Shown here piece by piece: positions 1 to 11,650 of a stretch of 64,000 bases of DNA. The translations under genes were made by a program, and so were the position numbers. The notes beneath the pieces are model-generated. The model was given only the letters and a program-made list of their open reading frames with translations, ran no database searches and was not told the origin of the DNA. Origin of the DNA: Massarina eburnea CBS 473.64 (taxonomy: Eukaryota; Ascomycota; Dothideomycetes; Pleosporales; Massarinaceae); assembly GCA_010093635.1 (NCBI GenBank), contig MU006795.1:310596-374595 (forward strand), given 5' to 3'. The first letter of the stretch is position 1, and the number at the start of each line of letters is the position of its first letter.

Positions 1-2082
1 GTACAAGATTAATAAAGACAGGTACTTTATTAGGTGTAAAGCTAGGATAGTAGTGCAAGGAGATCTCTAGGTAATTAACTTATTATAGTTAACCTACGCT
101 GCTACGCTCGCAGCGAGGTCCTTTAGAATAGTAATAGTAATTACTACAGAGTTTAACCTAGAGATCTAGCAGTACAACGTAGTAGGAGCTTTCCTAAATG
201 CTAAGATTAGTAAGGCTAGGGAACTAGTGTTCTATAATCTCCCTAACAGTTTTAAGAAACCTAGAAAGATTGTAGCGCTTAAATAAGCACTGTACAGGCT
301 GCGCAATTTACTACTACTCTAGTACAGGGAATTCTCTACAATACTTGCTAAGCTTAGGCTTATAGTATCTAAAGAGGAGCCTTATTTATTCTTTAACGAA
401 GAGCGGCGTATTATACTACTGTTCTACGTAGATAATGTCTTACTCTTGTTTAATAGGCATAACAAGCTTAAGGCTAGTTAGCTAATTGAATTAATTAAGG
501 AACGCTATAAGCTGCAGGAGCAGGGAGCTATACACTAGTTTCTAGAAATTAGAGTAATTAGGAACTAAGTAGCGCAGATAATTGCACTCGTTTATAACAC
601 TTATATTAATAAAATTACTAAGAAATACAATCTTGCTAATACAGGTTAGTTTCCTAAGGTTCCTCTCCCTTCTACTAAGCTTGTCAAGCATACTAGAGAA
701 GCTTCTAAAAGGGAGGTAAAGACCTATTAAGAGCTTGTTAGATCTGCCCTATATACAGCTATTATAATTAGACCTAACGTAGCTTACGCTACCTTCTAGC
801 TCTCCTAGTTCCTTATTAATCTAAGTAAAAAGCACTTAGTAGCAGTTAAGCAGACGATTAAGTACCTGTACTAGACGCGCTTTTAAGTAATTATCTATAG
901 TAATTATTAAGGGCCTAAGCTCTCTATATATAGAGACGCGTTATTTGCTAATAATTCTAAGACTAGGCAATTGTTACATAGATACATAATAAGCTTATTT
1001 AGTAGATTAATCTTGTAGAAAGTAGCTTAGTAACCTACAGTAACTACCTCTACTACTAAGGCTAAGCTAATCGCTATAGAACATGTTACTAAGGAATCTA
1101 TAGCTATAAAATAATTATTTTATAAGCTTACGCTCTCCTTAAACACTGTTTAGAAAATCTTCTGTAATAACTAGCAGACAATTAGGCTTGTAGTAGAGGC
1201 TAGTAAGAGAATTACAACGCGCTTGTAATACGTTAATATCTAGAATATATAGTTATAGCAGGAGTACGCTAGAGGATTGTTTAAACTAGAGTACTTGCCT
1301 ACTACTAATATGCTAGCTAACAGGCTTACAAAATACCTAAGTAAGTAAAAGTTTTAGAAGTTTAGAGAGCTTCTAAGGCTTTAGAGCCTAGAGTAATAGA
1401 TTACAGAATTAGTGTAAAAGAAGAGTAAGAAAGTAGAGATAGAGTTAATTCTAGGGGCGTAACTCTCTTTACTGCGCAAATTATTATACAGGGAGAGTAT
1501 AAGCCTCTCTCTCTTAAGCTAAGTAATCCTAGTAATTATATAAAGTTAGATAACTCTACTAGGAGTTTAGCGCGCTACTTACGCAGCGTAGCCTTATCCT
1601 AAAGAGCGCTAGAGCCTCTATCCTCTACGCCTAAAGCGCTTACTTTCTTTTTTACTTTAAATAGATCTGCTATAAGCGTGCGTACTACTATACGCAGGGT
1701 GTAAGCCTACTACAAATATATTAATATAATAATTATAATCTACGCTATAAAGATTAATCTTACTAAGGTAGTAGCACTATCCTCTAGCTAGGTAACTAGC
1801 TGCTTAGTATAGTAGCTAATATACAGCAGACTACACTACGCTTAGTATAGCAATTACGTAAAAAACGTCTAAAGAGAGCTTATAGCGCCTTATACTTATA
1901 CCTAGAGGTACACTACTAGTAATATATACTACGTAACGCGTTATAGTAGTTACTAAGTAACTAGCTAGTAATAGCTAACGTAACGTATATACTATATAAT
2001 ATAGTGTAATACATACTACGCATTAGGTAGAGAGTAGCTAGAGCTCTCTTTATAGGACTCTTAGAGGTCTCTACGTGCGCGC

Positions 2083-2154
2083 GAGTAGTAGCCTTAGTAG
2101 TAGCAGCCTTAGTAGTAGTAGCTTTAGTAGTAGTAGCCTTAGTAGTAGTAGCTT

Positions 2155-2210
<56 letters not shown>

Positions 2211-2213
2211 AGA
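2083..2213. repeat. (TAG)n trinucleotide array in Copia 3' region
   Basis: Tandem TAG units are interspersed with CTTTAG and CCTTAG variants and then become pure over the last ~60 bp. The array lies between RNase H and the 3' LTR. An equivalent array in reverse complement occurs in the other Copia copy at about 4,117-4,237, so it belongs to the element family and is not local slippage in host DNA. Confidence 0.85.
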
Positions 2214-2647
2214 GCAGTAGCGTCCTTAGATAGATAACTGCGCTTCCTACTAGCAGGAGTAGAGAGTAGAGAAGAAAGTAGAGGCAGGAGGGAAGAGTAG
2301 TAAGTAGTATAGGTAGTGTAAGTAGTAGCAGCAGCAGCGTAGCGCGTAGTCTTAGAGTTTAAGAACTACGTTACTAGTTAGTATATACTATAAGTAGCGT
2401 AATTCTAGGATTATTATAAGAGTTAAGGAAAAGCTTAGTATATACGCAGGCTATTATAGTAATAGTAGAGAAGAGAAGGTTAGAAAGAGTAGGAGTTTCC
2501 TATGTAAACAGCTTGTAAGCGAGCAAATAAAAGCAAATTATACCTTACTACTACTATAGTTACCTACTACGCTAAGCTCTTAATTAGGTAAATAGAAGAG
2601 CGTAGTAATAGGTATTACTACGCTTATTTCTATTTACCTAGGAGGTA

Positions 2648-2902
2648 TGTTACAGGAGTAGAGCACCTAATAAGAGCCTAGGACGCCCTGCTAGGAGCAG
2701 GGCTCCCTAAAGAGAACCTTAATTAGTTACTCTTAGGACAGGCTTAGATAAGAGCTTAGTAGTTACCTATTAGTAGCACTTTTATCTAATCTAGATTATC
2801 TCTTTTGTATATAGTCTAAGTTTTCGCTCGTCTTCCTCTAAGATAGTAATCCTTTAATTAATTACCTAAACCTACTATTTCTAGCTCGTGATCCCTCTAA
2901 CA
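2648..2902 (+). repeat. 3' LTR of the left Copia element
   Basis: This 255-bp sequence begins TGTTACAGGAG and ends CTCTAACA. It is the reverse complement of the LTRs at 3,427-3,681 and 17,605-17,859, which have exactly the same length. The 5-base target duplication cannot be checked because the other end of the element is outside the window. Confidence 0.88.
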
Positions 2903-3051
2903 AGTGTGTAAGCAGTTCGATTTAATTTATTTATTTTACTTTTTCTTTTTTAGGTAGGTTAGAGTCTAGGTTAGGGTCAGGGTCGTTGCGCTGTAAACTA
3001 GGTAGAGTAGGTTTAATATATTATAGTTGTGCAGCATCGTGTAGATAAGAG

Positions 3052-3075
3052 TTATTATTATTATTATTATTATTA
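3052..3075. repeat. (TTA)n microsatellite
   Basis: About eight uninterrupted TTA units lie in the spacer between the two convergent Copia elements. Confidence 0.9.
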
Positions 3076-3188
3076 AATAGTACTACCTTTAGCGTTTATA
3101 TATCCTTAATTATTATATTTTATACCTTATATTAGTTAGGTAGTAGGTTAGAGGAGGTAGGATATGTAATATATGTAGTAGCTCTAGT

Positions 3189-3220
3189 AGAGATAGAGAT
3201 AGAGATAGAGATAGAGATAG
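3189..3220. repeat. (GAGATA)n microsatellite
   Basis: About five tandem AGAGAT hexamers lie in the same AT-rich spacer. Confidence 0.9.
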
Positions 3221-3370
3221 AATTATTTATATAAGGTAAGGGTAAGTAACGCATAATATAGAAATAGAGGTTATAGAGATAGAAGGTAGTTTAGGCTATC
3301 TTAAGTAGTAATTTTAATATACATTTATCTCTCTATCTATCTATTACTTATAAATATATATTATATTTTA

Positions 3371-3375
3371 GGAAG
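3371..3375. repeat. Left target-site duplication of outer Gypsy
   Basis: GGAAG stands immediately before the outer LTR start at 3,376. The partner at 27,269-27,273 reads GGAAA. The single G-to-A difference fits RIP after insertion. Confidence 0.75.
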
Positions 3376-3426
3376 TGTAATAGACTAGCCTTAAAGTAGA
3401 ACTGCAATAAGTGTTAATAAGAATAT
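3376..3426 (-). repeat. Outer Gypsy 3' LTR, first fragment
   Basis: Begins TGTAATAGACTAGCC and ends GAATAT, where the Copia LTR starts. It matches the first 51 bp of the intact Gypsy LTRs at 9,660, 16,992 and 27,113. Confidence 0.92.
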
Positions 3427-3681
3427 TGTTAGAGAGATTACAAGCTAGAAATAGTAGGTTTAGGTAATTAATTAGAGGATTACTGTCTTAGAGGAAGACG
3501 AGCGAAAACTTAGACTATATACAAAGGAGATAATCTAGATTAGATAAAAGTGCTACTAATAGGTAACTACTAAGCTCTTATCTAAGCCTGTCCTAAGAGT
3601 AACTAATTAAGGTTCTCTTTAGGGAGCCCTGCTCCTAGCAGGGCATCCTAGGCTCTTATTAGGTGCTCTGCTCCTGCAATA
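3427..3681 (-). repeat. Copia copy 2, 3' LTR
   Basis: 255 bp, TGTTAGAGAG...CTGCAATA. Its last bases differ from the canonical CAACA end by a C-to-T change. Confidence 0.9.
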
Positions 3682-4116
3682 CACTCTCTAGGTAAATAGA
3701 AATAAGCGTAGTAACACCTATTACTGCGCTCTTCTATTTACTTAATTAAGAGCTTAGCGTAGTAGGTAACTATAGTAGTAGTAAGGTGCAATTTGCTTTT
3801 ATTTACTTACTTACAAGCTATTTACATAGGAAACTCCTACTCTTTCTAACCTTCTCTTCTTTACTATTACTATAATAGCCTGCGTATATACTAAGCTCTT
3901 CTTTAACTCCTGTAATAATCCTAGGATTACGCTACTTATAGCGTATACTAACTAGTAACGTAGTTCTTAAACTCTAAGACTACGCACTATACTGCTACTA
4001 CTACTACTTACGCTGCCTACGCTACTTACTACTCTCTCTCTCTACCTCTGCCTTCTCTCTTACTCTCTACTTCTACTAGTAGGAAGCGCAGTTATCTATC
4101 TAAGGACAGCGCTGCT

Positions 4117-4118
4117 CT

Positions 4119-4165
<47 letters not shown>

Positions 4166-4237
4166 AAGCTACTACTACTAAGGCTGCTACTACTAAAGCT
4201 ACTACTACTAAGGCTACTACTACTAAGGCTACTACTT
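4117..4237. repeat. (CTA)n trinucleotide array in Copia copy 2
   Basis: Inverted counterpart of the (TAG)n array at 2,083-2,213, at the same place between RNase H and the 3' LTR. The pure-repeat tract length differs between the copies. Confidence 0.85.
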
Positions 4238-7200
4238 ACGCGCGTGCAGAGACCTCTAAGAGTCTTATAAAGAGAGCTCTAGCTACTCTCTACCTAATAC
4301 GTAGTACGTATTATACTATATTATACAGCGCGTATATTACGTTAGCTATTACTAGCTAGTTACTTAGTAACTACTATAACGCGTTACGTAGTACGTATTG
4401 CTAGTAGTATACCTCTAGGTATAAGTGCAGGGCGCTATAAGCTCTTCTTAGACGTTTTTTACGTAATTACTATACTAAGCGTAGTGTAGTCTACTATATA
4501 TTAGCTACTATACTAAGCAGCTAGTTACCTAGCTAGAGGATAGTGCTACTACCTTAGTAAGATTAATCTTTATAGCGTAGATTGTAATTATTATATTAAT
4601 GTATTTATAGTAGGCTTACACCCTGCGCATAGTAGTACGCACGCTTATAGCAAATCTATTTAAAGTAGAAGAAGAGGTAGGCGCTTTAGGTGTAGGGGAT
4701 AGAGGCTCTAGCGCTCTCTAGGATAAGGCTACGCTGCGTAAGTAGTACGCTAAACTCCTAGTAAAGTTATCTAACCTTATATAATTACTAGGATTACTTA
4801 GCCTAGAGGAGAGAGGCTTATACTCTCTCTATACAATAATTCGCGCAGTAAGAGGAGTCGCGCCCCTAGAATTAACTCTATCTCTACCTTCTTACTCTTC
4901 TTTTACACTAATTCTGTAATCTGTTACTCTAGGCTCTAAAGTCCTAGAAGCTCTCTAAACTTCTAAAACTTTTACTTACTTAGGTATTTTGTAAGCCTGT
5001 TAGCTAGCATGTTAGTAGTAGGCAAGTACTCTAGTTTAAATAATCCTCTAGCGTACTCCTACTGTAACTATATATTCTAGATATTAACGTGTCGTAAGCG
5101 CGTTGTAATCCTCTTACTAGCCCTTACTACAAGCTTAATTATCTACTAATTATTATAGAAGATTTTCTAAATAGTGTTTAGGGAGAGCGTAAGCTTATAA
5201 AACAATCGTTTTATAGCTATAGATTCCTTAGCAATATATTCTATAGTAATTAGCTTAGCCTTAGTAGTAGAGGTAGTTACTGTAGGCTACTAGGCTGCTT
5301 TCTACAAGATTAATCTACTAAACAAGCTTATTATATATCTATGTAATAATTGCCTAGTCTTAGAATTATTAGTAAACGACGCGTCTCTATATATAGAGAG
5401 CTTAGGCCCTTAATAATTACTATAGATAATTACTTAAAAGCGCGTCTAGTACAGGTACTTAATTGTCTACTTAACTGCTACTAAGTGCTTTTCGCTTAGA
5501 TTAACAAGGAACTAGAAGAGCTAGGAGGTAGCGTAAGCTATGTTAGGTCTAATTATAATAGCTGTGTATAAGGCAGATCTAACAAGCTCTTAATAAGTCT
5601 TTACCTCCTTTTTTAAAGCTTCCCTAGTGTGCTTAACGAGCTTAGTAGAAGGGAGAGGAACCTTAGGAAACTAACCTATATTAGTAAGATTGTATTTCTT
5701 AGTAATCTTGTTAATGTAGGTATTGTAAACGAGTACAATTATCTGCGCTACTTAGTTCCTAATTACTTTAATTCCTAGAAACTAGTGTATAGCTCCCTGC
5801 TCCTGCAGCTTATAGCATTCCTTAATTAATTTAATTAGCTAACTAGCTTTAAGCTTGTTATGCCTGTTAAACAAGAGCAGGACGTTATCTATGTAGAACA
5901 GTAGTATAATACGCTGCTCTTTGTTAAAGAATAAATAAGGCTCCTCTTTAGACGCTATAAGCCTAAGCTTAGTAAGTGTTATAGAGAATTCTCTGTACTA
6001 GAGTAGTAGTAAATCGCGCAGCCTGTACAGTGCTCGTTTAAGTGCTATAATCTTTCTAAGTTTCTTAAAACTGTTAGGGAGATTATAGAACACTAGTTCT
6101 CTAGCCTTACTAATCTTAGTATTTAGGAAAGCTCCTACTACGTTATACTGCTAGATCTCTAGGTTAAACTCTACAGTAATTACTATTACTGTTCTAAAGG
6201 ACCTTGCTACGAGCGTAGTAGCGTAGGTTAACTGTAGTAAGTTAATTACCTAGAGATCTCCTTATACTACTATCCTAGCCTTATACTTAATAAAGTACCT
6301 GTCCTTATTAATCTTATATATAAATACCTATTTAAGCAGTAAAAGCCTAATAGAGTAATTATTCTAATTAACCTCTTCCTACGTGTCCTTCTTAAGGAGC
6401 GTGCCTATCTCTTTTTAAGCTACTTGCCTAAACAGCTTACTAAATCAGTGTAAATAGAGCTTATTCTATCCTTAAGGCTCTCTTAGAAACTTATCTCTGT
6501 AGATGCGAGCTTCTGCTAGCCTGTTAAGGGCCGTAGCTACTACTAAATATAGTAGTTTAAGCTCCTTATCTTAAGAGTAGAGATCCTCTACTCTTAGGAA
6601 GTAGGTGTACCTAAAGTTAGAGCTCCTAGCTTCTAAGTACATTAGTGCGTGCACACTAGCGCTTCCTCTACTCTCTAGATTATCTAGATCCTCTCTATAG
6701 TGCCTACAGCTTATTTACGTAGAAAGGCCTTAGACGCGCTTTACATACTTGCGTTTAGGAGGTACTTAAGTAGCTAACTCTAGCTACTCTAGTAATTATT
6801 AGTCTACCTCTAGTAGCTTAACTAATCTGTGCACAGTCTCGCCTAAAGTAGGAGATAGATTATCTTTAGGGCTTAGACTAGGTACTGCTAAGCTTCGCTT
6901 AGCTAGGCAGGACGTTAGTCTCTATAACTCTAGCTTGTCTCTATCTCTAGTTAAACGCGTGTCCTAGTAACTGCTAGGCAAATTACTACAATCTCCTAAT
7001 AGGAGACTGCCTACCCTAGGGCTCTCTAGTAATAGTGTAGCTTCTAGGGAAAGAAGGCCTGTAGGAAGCTCCTTCTACTCTTTATAGACTCTCTATAACT
7101 TACTAGCTAAGCGCGTTACCTGCGTACCTGCTATACTTAGCAGAGCTTAATCCTCTAGTTAGCTACTAGAGGATTCTACTTTACTAGCCTTAGTACCTTT

Positions 7201-8526
7201 AAGCTACTACTTAGTAGTTAAAGGAACCCCTACATCCTCTTGCTACTCTTCTAGTTCGTTAAAGACTAGCTCCTTAAGAGCTTCTCTAACATTAATAATC
7301 TCGTTTTTGTATAGAACGTTAACAATCTTAATAGCGTCTTCTTTATTAATCTCTTAATTATTTCCTTAATAGAAGAGCGTCTTATTAAAGGTTACGTTCT
7401 GCGTTGTAATTACCTAGTTAAGCGTAGAGACCTATATTCTGTAGATATTTAAAGCTTTATAGCCTATAAGATACCTAATATAGCCTCTAGAGATTACCTT
7501 AAATTCTCTTTTATTACGCCTAGTAGTGCGCTCTCTGTTTAATAGGTATACGCAACAGCTATAGGCGTATACGCTACTCTAATCTAGGCGTAGATCTACT
7601 ATTACCTATCTTATAGGCTTAGGCTTGTACTAGTAGAAGTACTAACGCGTCTAACTATCTAGTACCTTGTTTAGTAATCTTATCTTATGTGCGCGCGTAG
7701 AGCTTATATTGTAGAGCTATACTACAGCGTCTACTACCTCTAGCTAGAGCTTCTTAGAGAGGTTTGCTGCTATCCTTATCTTAATTACTTTCTCTATAAT
7801 CTCTTAGCTAGCTCTCTCTGCTCTACCGTTTAGCTTATGTGTATAAGGAGGCAAGGGCTTAATTTTAATCCTGTTCTCCTCTACCTAGAGCTTAAATTAG
7901 GATTTCTTACGCTAAGAGAGCGTTATAACGTTATTATCCTATTGTATTTTATAGATTGCAAGCTTATATCGCGTCTGTAGGAAGCTTGCAAAGCTTTTAA
8001 ATACTCTTATAATCTCTAGGAGAGATTTATACTGCAGATTCTAGTTATAGAGCTTCCTACTATAATTACACTTTAGGATAAGCAACTACTATTTATAGAG
8101 CCTCCTGCTAGGCATGTTAAATAGGTCCTAAGAGACTCTCTAGTACAGCTAGGGTAATTATTCTTTTAATTACCTTAAGATTACCTGCGTCGCGTGCATA
8201 ACTGCGTAGTACTTATACTACTTATAACTAATTCCTTTAATCTATACGTTGCGCGCTTTACTTACAAGAGCACGTAGAGCTTCTAGCCTAAGGTAACCTA
8301 ATCTAGTATACTATAACTCTTTAGTATCTGCTTATAGATATGTGTGCTATAATTAGAGCGTGTAACTAGTTAGTATTACGCTTATTATAACAGGGTAAAC
8401 AGAAACAGGCTTGTATTTAACAAATATAAGGTTATGTTTACGCTTTAGAGTAGCTAACACTACACTCTTTAACAGATTTCCTGCTCTTAGCGTGTTATTA
8501 AGCCTAAGGTACTACACTCCTTTCTA

Positions 8527-8838
8527 CTATAGACGAGCTTCTAAGATAATATTAATATAAAATCCTTTAACTACAGCTACGTTGTTAAGCGTAAGGTCCT
8601 TAGTAGAAGCACCCTGTAGGCTATTAATAATTCCTTTAAGTATATAAGTACTTACTTCTAGGATTAGAAAGGCCTGTATTCTAGCCTTAACAGTGCGCAG
8701 CTCCTTAGCAACCTTAAAGGTACTAGGGACTAGGAGGTCTAAGCTATTAATAAGGTGTACGGCTGCTCTATTGTCTAGAATAGTACTCGTAGAGAGAGAG
8801 TGTGTAGAGAAATCTATTGTTAAGTACACGCTAGGCAA
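8527..8838 (-). pseudogene. Copia retropepsin-like protease fragment (still open)
   Basis: A 103-codon stretch of the Copia polyprotein escaped stop codons. It contains the retroviral-type aspartic protease signature as STILDNRAAVHLIN, where the family normally has LDSGA. The catalytic Asp is present, but the Ser-Gly after it reads Asn-Arg. Downstream on the - strand come the GAG-pre-integrase and integrase remnants. The Met is internal to the polyprotein and not a real start. This is part of a dead element and should not be annotated as a gene. Confidence 0.75.
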
Positions 8839-9654
8839 AGCTCCTTATATTAAGGCTAGATTAATTAGGGTAGTAATAATACTACCTAGGTACTTAGTGC
8901 TAGGCTAATTAGGTGCATTTATTAGGATTGTCTAACCTTTCTTTGCCTTAATTTGCGCTTAGAGATCCTTCTATAGCTTAGTGTAGAGATTATTAAGGAT
9001 CTTCTAACGTACAGGTTTTAAAAGCCTAATTAGCTTTCCTGTAATCGCTAATTTAAGCTTCTAGCATATAATTAGAGTCTACTTGTGCTTCCTTTCGCAC
9101 AGGCAGAGCTTCTTATTAGCCCCTCCCCTGCTCTAATTCTAATTAGAGAGAGGCTAGCCTAATCTATTTAGCAGCTTAGATAGTAATCTTCTGCCTAGTA
9201 TAGCAAAGATCCCTGCACTGTTACCTATTAACGTACGCAACGCGTGTTCTTGTAGAAGAGTAGAGAATACTCTTCTAAGCTAATTAAGAGTAGCTATTAG
9301 TTACCTAAGCACTATAGCCTAGAGCATTACCTAGAGAGCTCCCTGCGCCTAGTCTAGAGCTATTCTGTAAGAAATTGCGTTAAGAAAGTCCTACGCAGCG
9401 AGCTGCCCTTTAATCTCTATAACCTTGTAGGCTTTCGCTTTAGCGTAGAGCGCGCTCTATTTACAATACTAGGTCTTAGAATCTTAGTGTCCTAGCTTAG
9501 CCTTCTTAAGGTAAGCCTAGTATTGCTAGCGTATAAGATTTATCGTGCTAGCGTTAGTAAGAGATAATTCTTTCTTAAGATACTTAATAAGAGCTTGTAA
9601 TGTAACTGTGTTATCTTCTAGGAGCGTTATTATAGCTAGTACATAGAGTAATAA

Positions 9655-9659
9655 GTTAA
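9655..9659. repeat. Left target-site duplication of inner Gypsy
   Basis: GTTAA precedes the inner Gypsy LTR, and the identical GTTAA follows it at 17,148-17,152. This shows the inner element landed inside the Copia. Confidence 0.9.
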
Positions 9660-9815
9660 TATAATAGACTAGCCTTAAAGTAGAACTGCAATAAGTGTTA
9701 ATAAGAATATAAATATTTGTAACAAGAGAGGCCTAAAGGCAATCTAAAGGCTATATACTCTATCGCGCTAACTAAGCCTTATCCTTTAGGCGCAGGCATA
9801 GCCTAAGCTATAATA
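9660..9815 (-). repeat. Inner Gypsy 3' LTR
   Basis: 156 bp. Its first bases read TATAAT where sister LTRs read TGTAAT, a G-to-A change typical of RIP. It ends TATAATA where sisters end TATAACA. Confidence 0.92.
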
Positions 9816-10049
9816 TACCCCCCTCCTATACTATTTTCCTGTTACTTTCTACTGTGATTTTAGACGGCAGCTGTAGTGCGCAAAAAAAAATTTTTTACAA
9901 TTAGAAGGTTAGTTATTAAGCTAATTGTTATTCTAAGCTTAGCGCTTATATAATGTTATAGTCTAGTAGTTACTTTAGGCCCTAGTCTATGCACAGTTAT
10001 ATGTTATTATAGCGTTAGCTTAGCATTATTACTTAGCAAGGCTCTACTA

Positions 10050-11650
10050 CACAGACTCTTAGCTCCTTCTGTCCTCTTTTCCTTACTTAACCTTTCTTCT
10101 ACCTATCGCAACGTCTCTAACCTCGCCCCGTCTTCGCCCTACTGTTTCTTAGCTTTTCTTAGTTTCTTATAATAGCGTCCCTTAACCCTACTTCTAGTTC
10201 TAGTAGCTGTAGAGGCAGCAGCTCTCTAAATCCTAGTAGAGATTGTAGTCGTAAGCGCAGATCCTTAGTATATTATTACAGCACTCCTAGTTTTACGTCT
10301 TAGCTTACTATTTATGTCTGTAGCCTAAGTCTCCTCTACGCAAGAAGCTGCGTTGTAAAGTTAGCACCTACCTTCTTATTAGTAATAGTAATAACAAGGA
10401 GTTTAGTTATATTAAAGAAGAGTTCTATACTTATGTTAGCTGTATAAACAGGTTAGGGCTGTATAGCTATCTTAAGTAAGTGTTAGCCTTTCTTTACCTT
10501 GTTTTTATTATACTAACGTTTCTATAGCTACCTAATAAAGTCTACTAACAAGTATAAACCTTGTTAGAAGCAGAAAGCCTTATGCACGTAGCTAGATCCC
10601 CTTCTAGCCTCTAACCTTAATCTCTGTGCCTGCACGCGTCGCTACGTTAAATATACTAATAAATACTATTAGAACAGTAACACCTATATAGTGTTAAAGG
10701 GCATAATTGTTTAGAGCGCTAGTAAAAAGTCTAGGCAGCACCTACGCTTTAACTAAGAGTTTAAGATACTCTGTTATAATTAGAAGGTCGCGTATAAGTA
10801 TGCGCTTTAGGCATTATAAATAGGTCTTTCTCCTGTTAAATATAACCTATCTGCTCTAGCTCTGCTAGACCTCTCTGCTACAGCTTCTAGCGATCTGTTC
10901 TTAAACGCTCTTGTTATTAAGTTATCTTTATTACTGTTACTGCCTAGCGCTATTAGAGCTCTAACTACTGTAAACTATAATATCTGCAATATAGTAACTA
11001 CTATGCAGCGCACGTTTTAGGATTAAGACTGCTGCATTTAGGACGCGCACTATTAGGTTAAGTAGTAATTTAATCTAACTTATTATTATCTTAAGTAAGT
11101 AAGTAAGTAGACTAAGAGTCTGTAGAGTGTTTAAGTTAAGATGCTTATAAGTAGACTTCCTGTCTCTGTTAGTTTAACGTTGCTAACATGTCTTTTAGAA
11201 AGAGTTAAAGGTAATAAATACTACCTGCCTAGCCCTAGCTCCTACTCTGCCTGCCTTTCTAGCGCCTCTGTCTGCGTATTCTCTGCTATTAACTCCTAGT
11301 AGTACCTAGTTTAATCCTTTCTCTAGTTAGCTGTTAGCATCCTCTGCGTCCTTGTCTCTCTAATTTAATCTATTTACAGGTCTTCTAGTGCCTGCCTTCG
11401 ACCTATTTACTAGGTTGCCTGTAATACCTCCTTCTTGTCGTGCTAATTACGTCCTCTGCTATCTGCGCCCTTATAAGCGCACGCTGTCTCCTCTTCCTTC
11501 TAGTACCTAAGGTCTTAATACCTATCTACAGGATAATCCCTACCTTTTTAATAGTTACTGTTAGGACGCTAGTGTGCTTAGCTCTAGTTATAGTTATTCT
11601 AGTAACAGCAGGACTCTCTATGTTAGTTAGCTGTCGCTAAAGTAGTTATA
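10050..11650 (+). pseudogene. Possible accessory antisense ORF in inner Gypsy, RIP-broken
   Basis: Beyond the chromodomain, the Gypsy carries sequence whose + strand (antisense to gag-pol) reads as a long low-stop frame interrupted, in the part I read, by TAG codons that would restore to Gln or Trp. Readable stretches include NTYIVLKGIIV, KKSRQHLRFN, IRALTTVNYNICN and CLLERVKGNKYY. The outer Gypsy copy shows the same frame at about 20,100-21,750 with conservative differences (IRALTTINYNICN, CPLERVKGNKYC). I do not recognise the protein. It may be an accessory gene carried by the element, or a chance frame in a sequence where RIP makes TAG the dominant stop. Confidence 0.4.

Larger units (their letters stand above)
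1..2902 (+). mobile_element. Copia LTR retrotransposon, 5'-truncated by window edge, RIP-degraded
   Basis: Reading the + strand through many TAG stops gives a recognisable Copia pol tail. The reverse transcriptase starts at base 1 (VYKINKDRYF) and its active-site box lies near 421-450 (FYVDNVLLLF, normally YVDD). An RNase H region follows at about 960-1,420 (TTSTTKAKLIAIEH, then NMLANRLTKYLSK). About 1.2 kb of non-coding 3' region separates RNase H from the 3' LTR at 2,648-2,902. The element is dead: the frame is broken throughout and the second catalytic Asp of the RT reads as Asn, as expected from C-to-T mutation. The 5' half lies outside the window. The same family occurs inverted at 3,427-17,859. 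Confidence 0.9.
2903..3370. other. Spacer between convergent Copia and nested block; no gene seen
   Basis: AT-rich, RIP-like sequence with no coding signal. It contains a (TTA)n run at about 3,052-3,075 and a (GAGATA)n run at about 3,189-3,220. If the outer Gypsy is removed, this DNA was once contiguous with 27,274 onward. Confidence 0.6.

Noticed and set aside
2083..2213. Regular repeat array reminiscent of CRISPR
   Set aside because: Plain trinucleotide microsatellite inside a retrotransposon of a eukaryote; no repeat-spacer structure.
2940..2990. TTAGGG-like motif suggesting a telomeric or subtelomeric remnant
   Set aside because: Only one TTAGGG and one CAGGG occur; there is no tandem array.
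8693..8908. + strand open frame of 71 codons
   Set aside because: Antisense shadow of the Copia protease region in a RIPed element.
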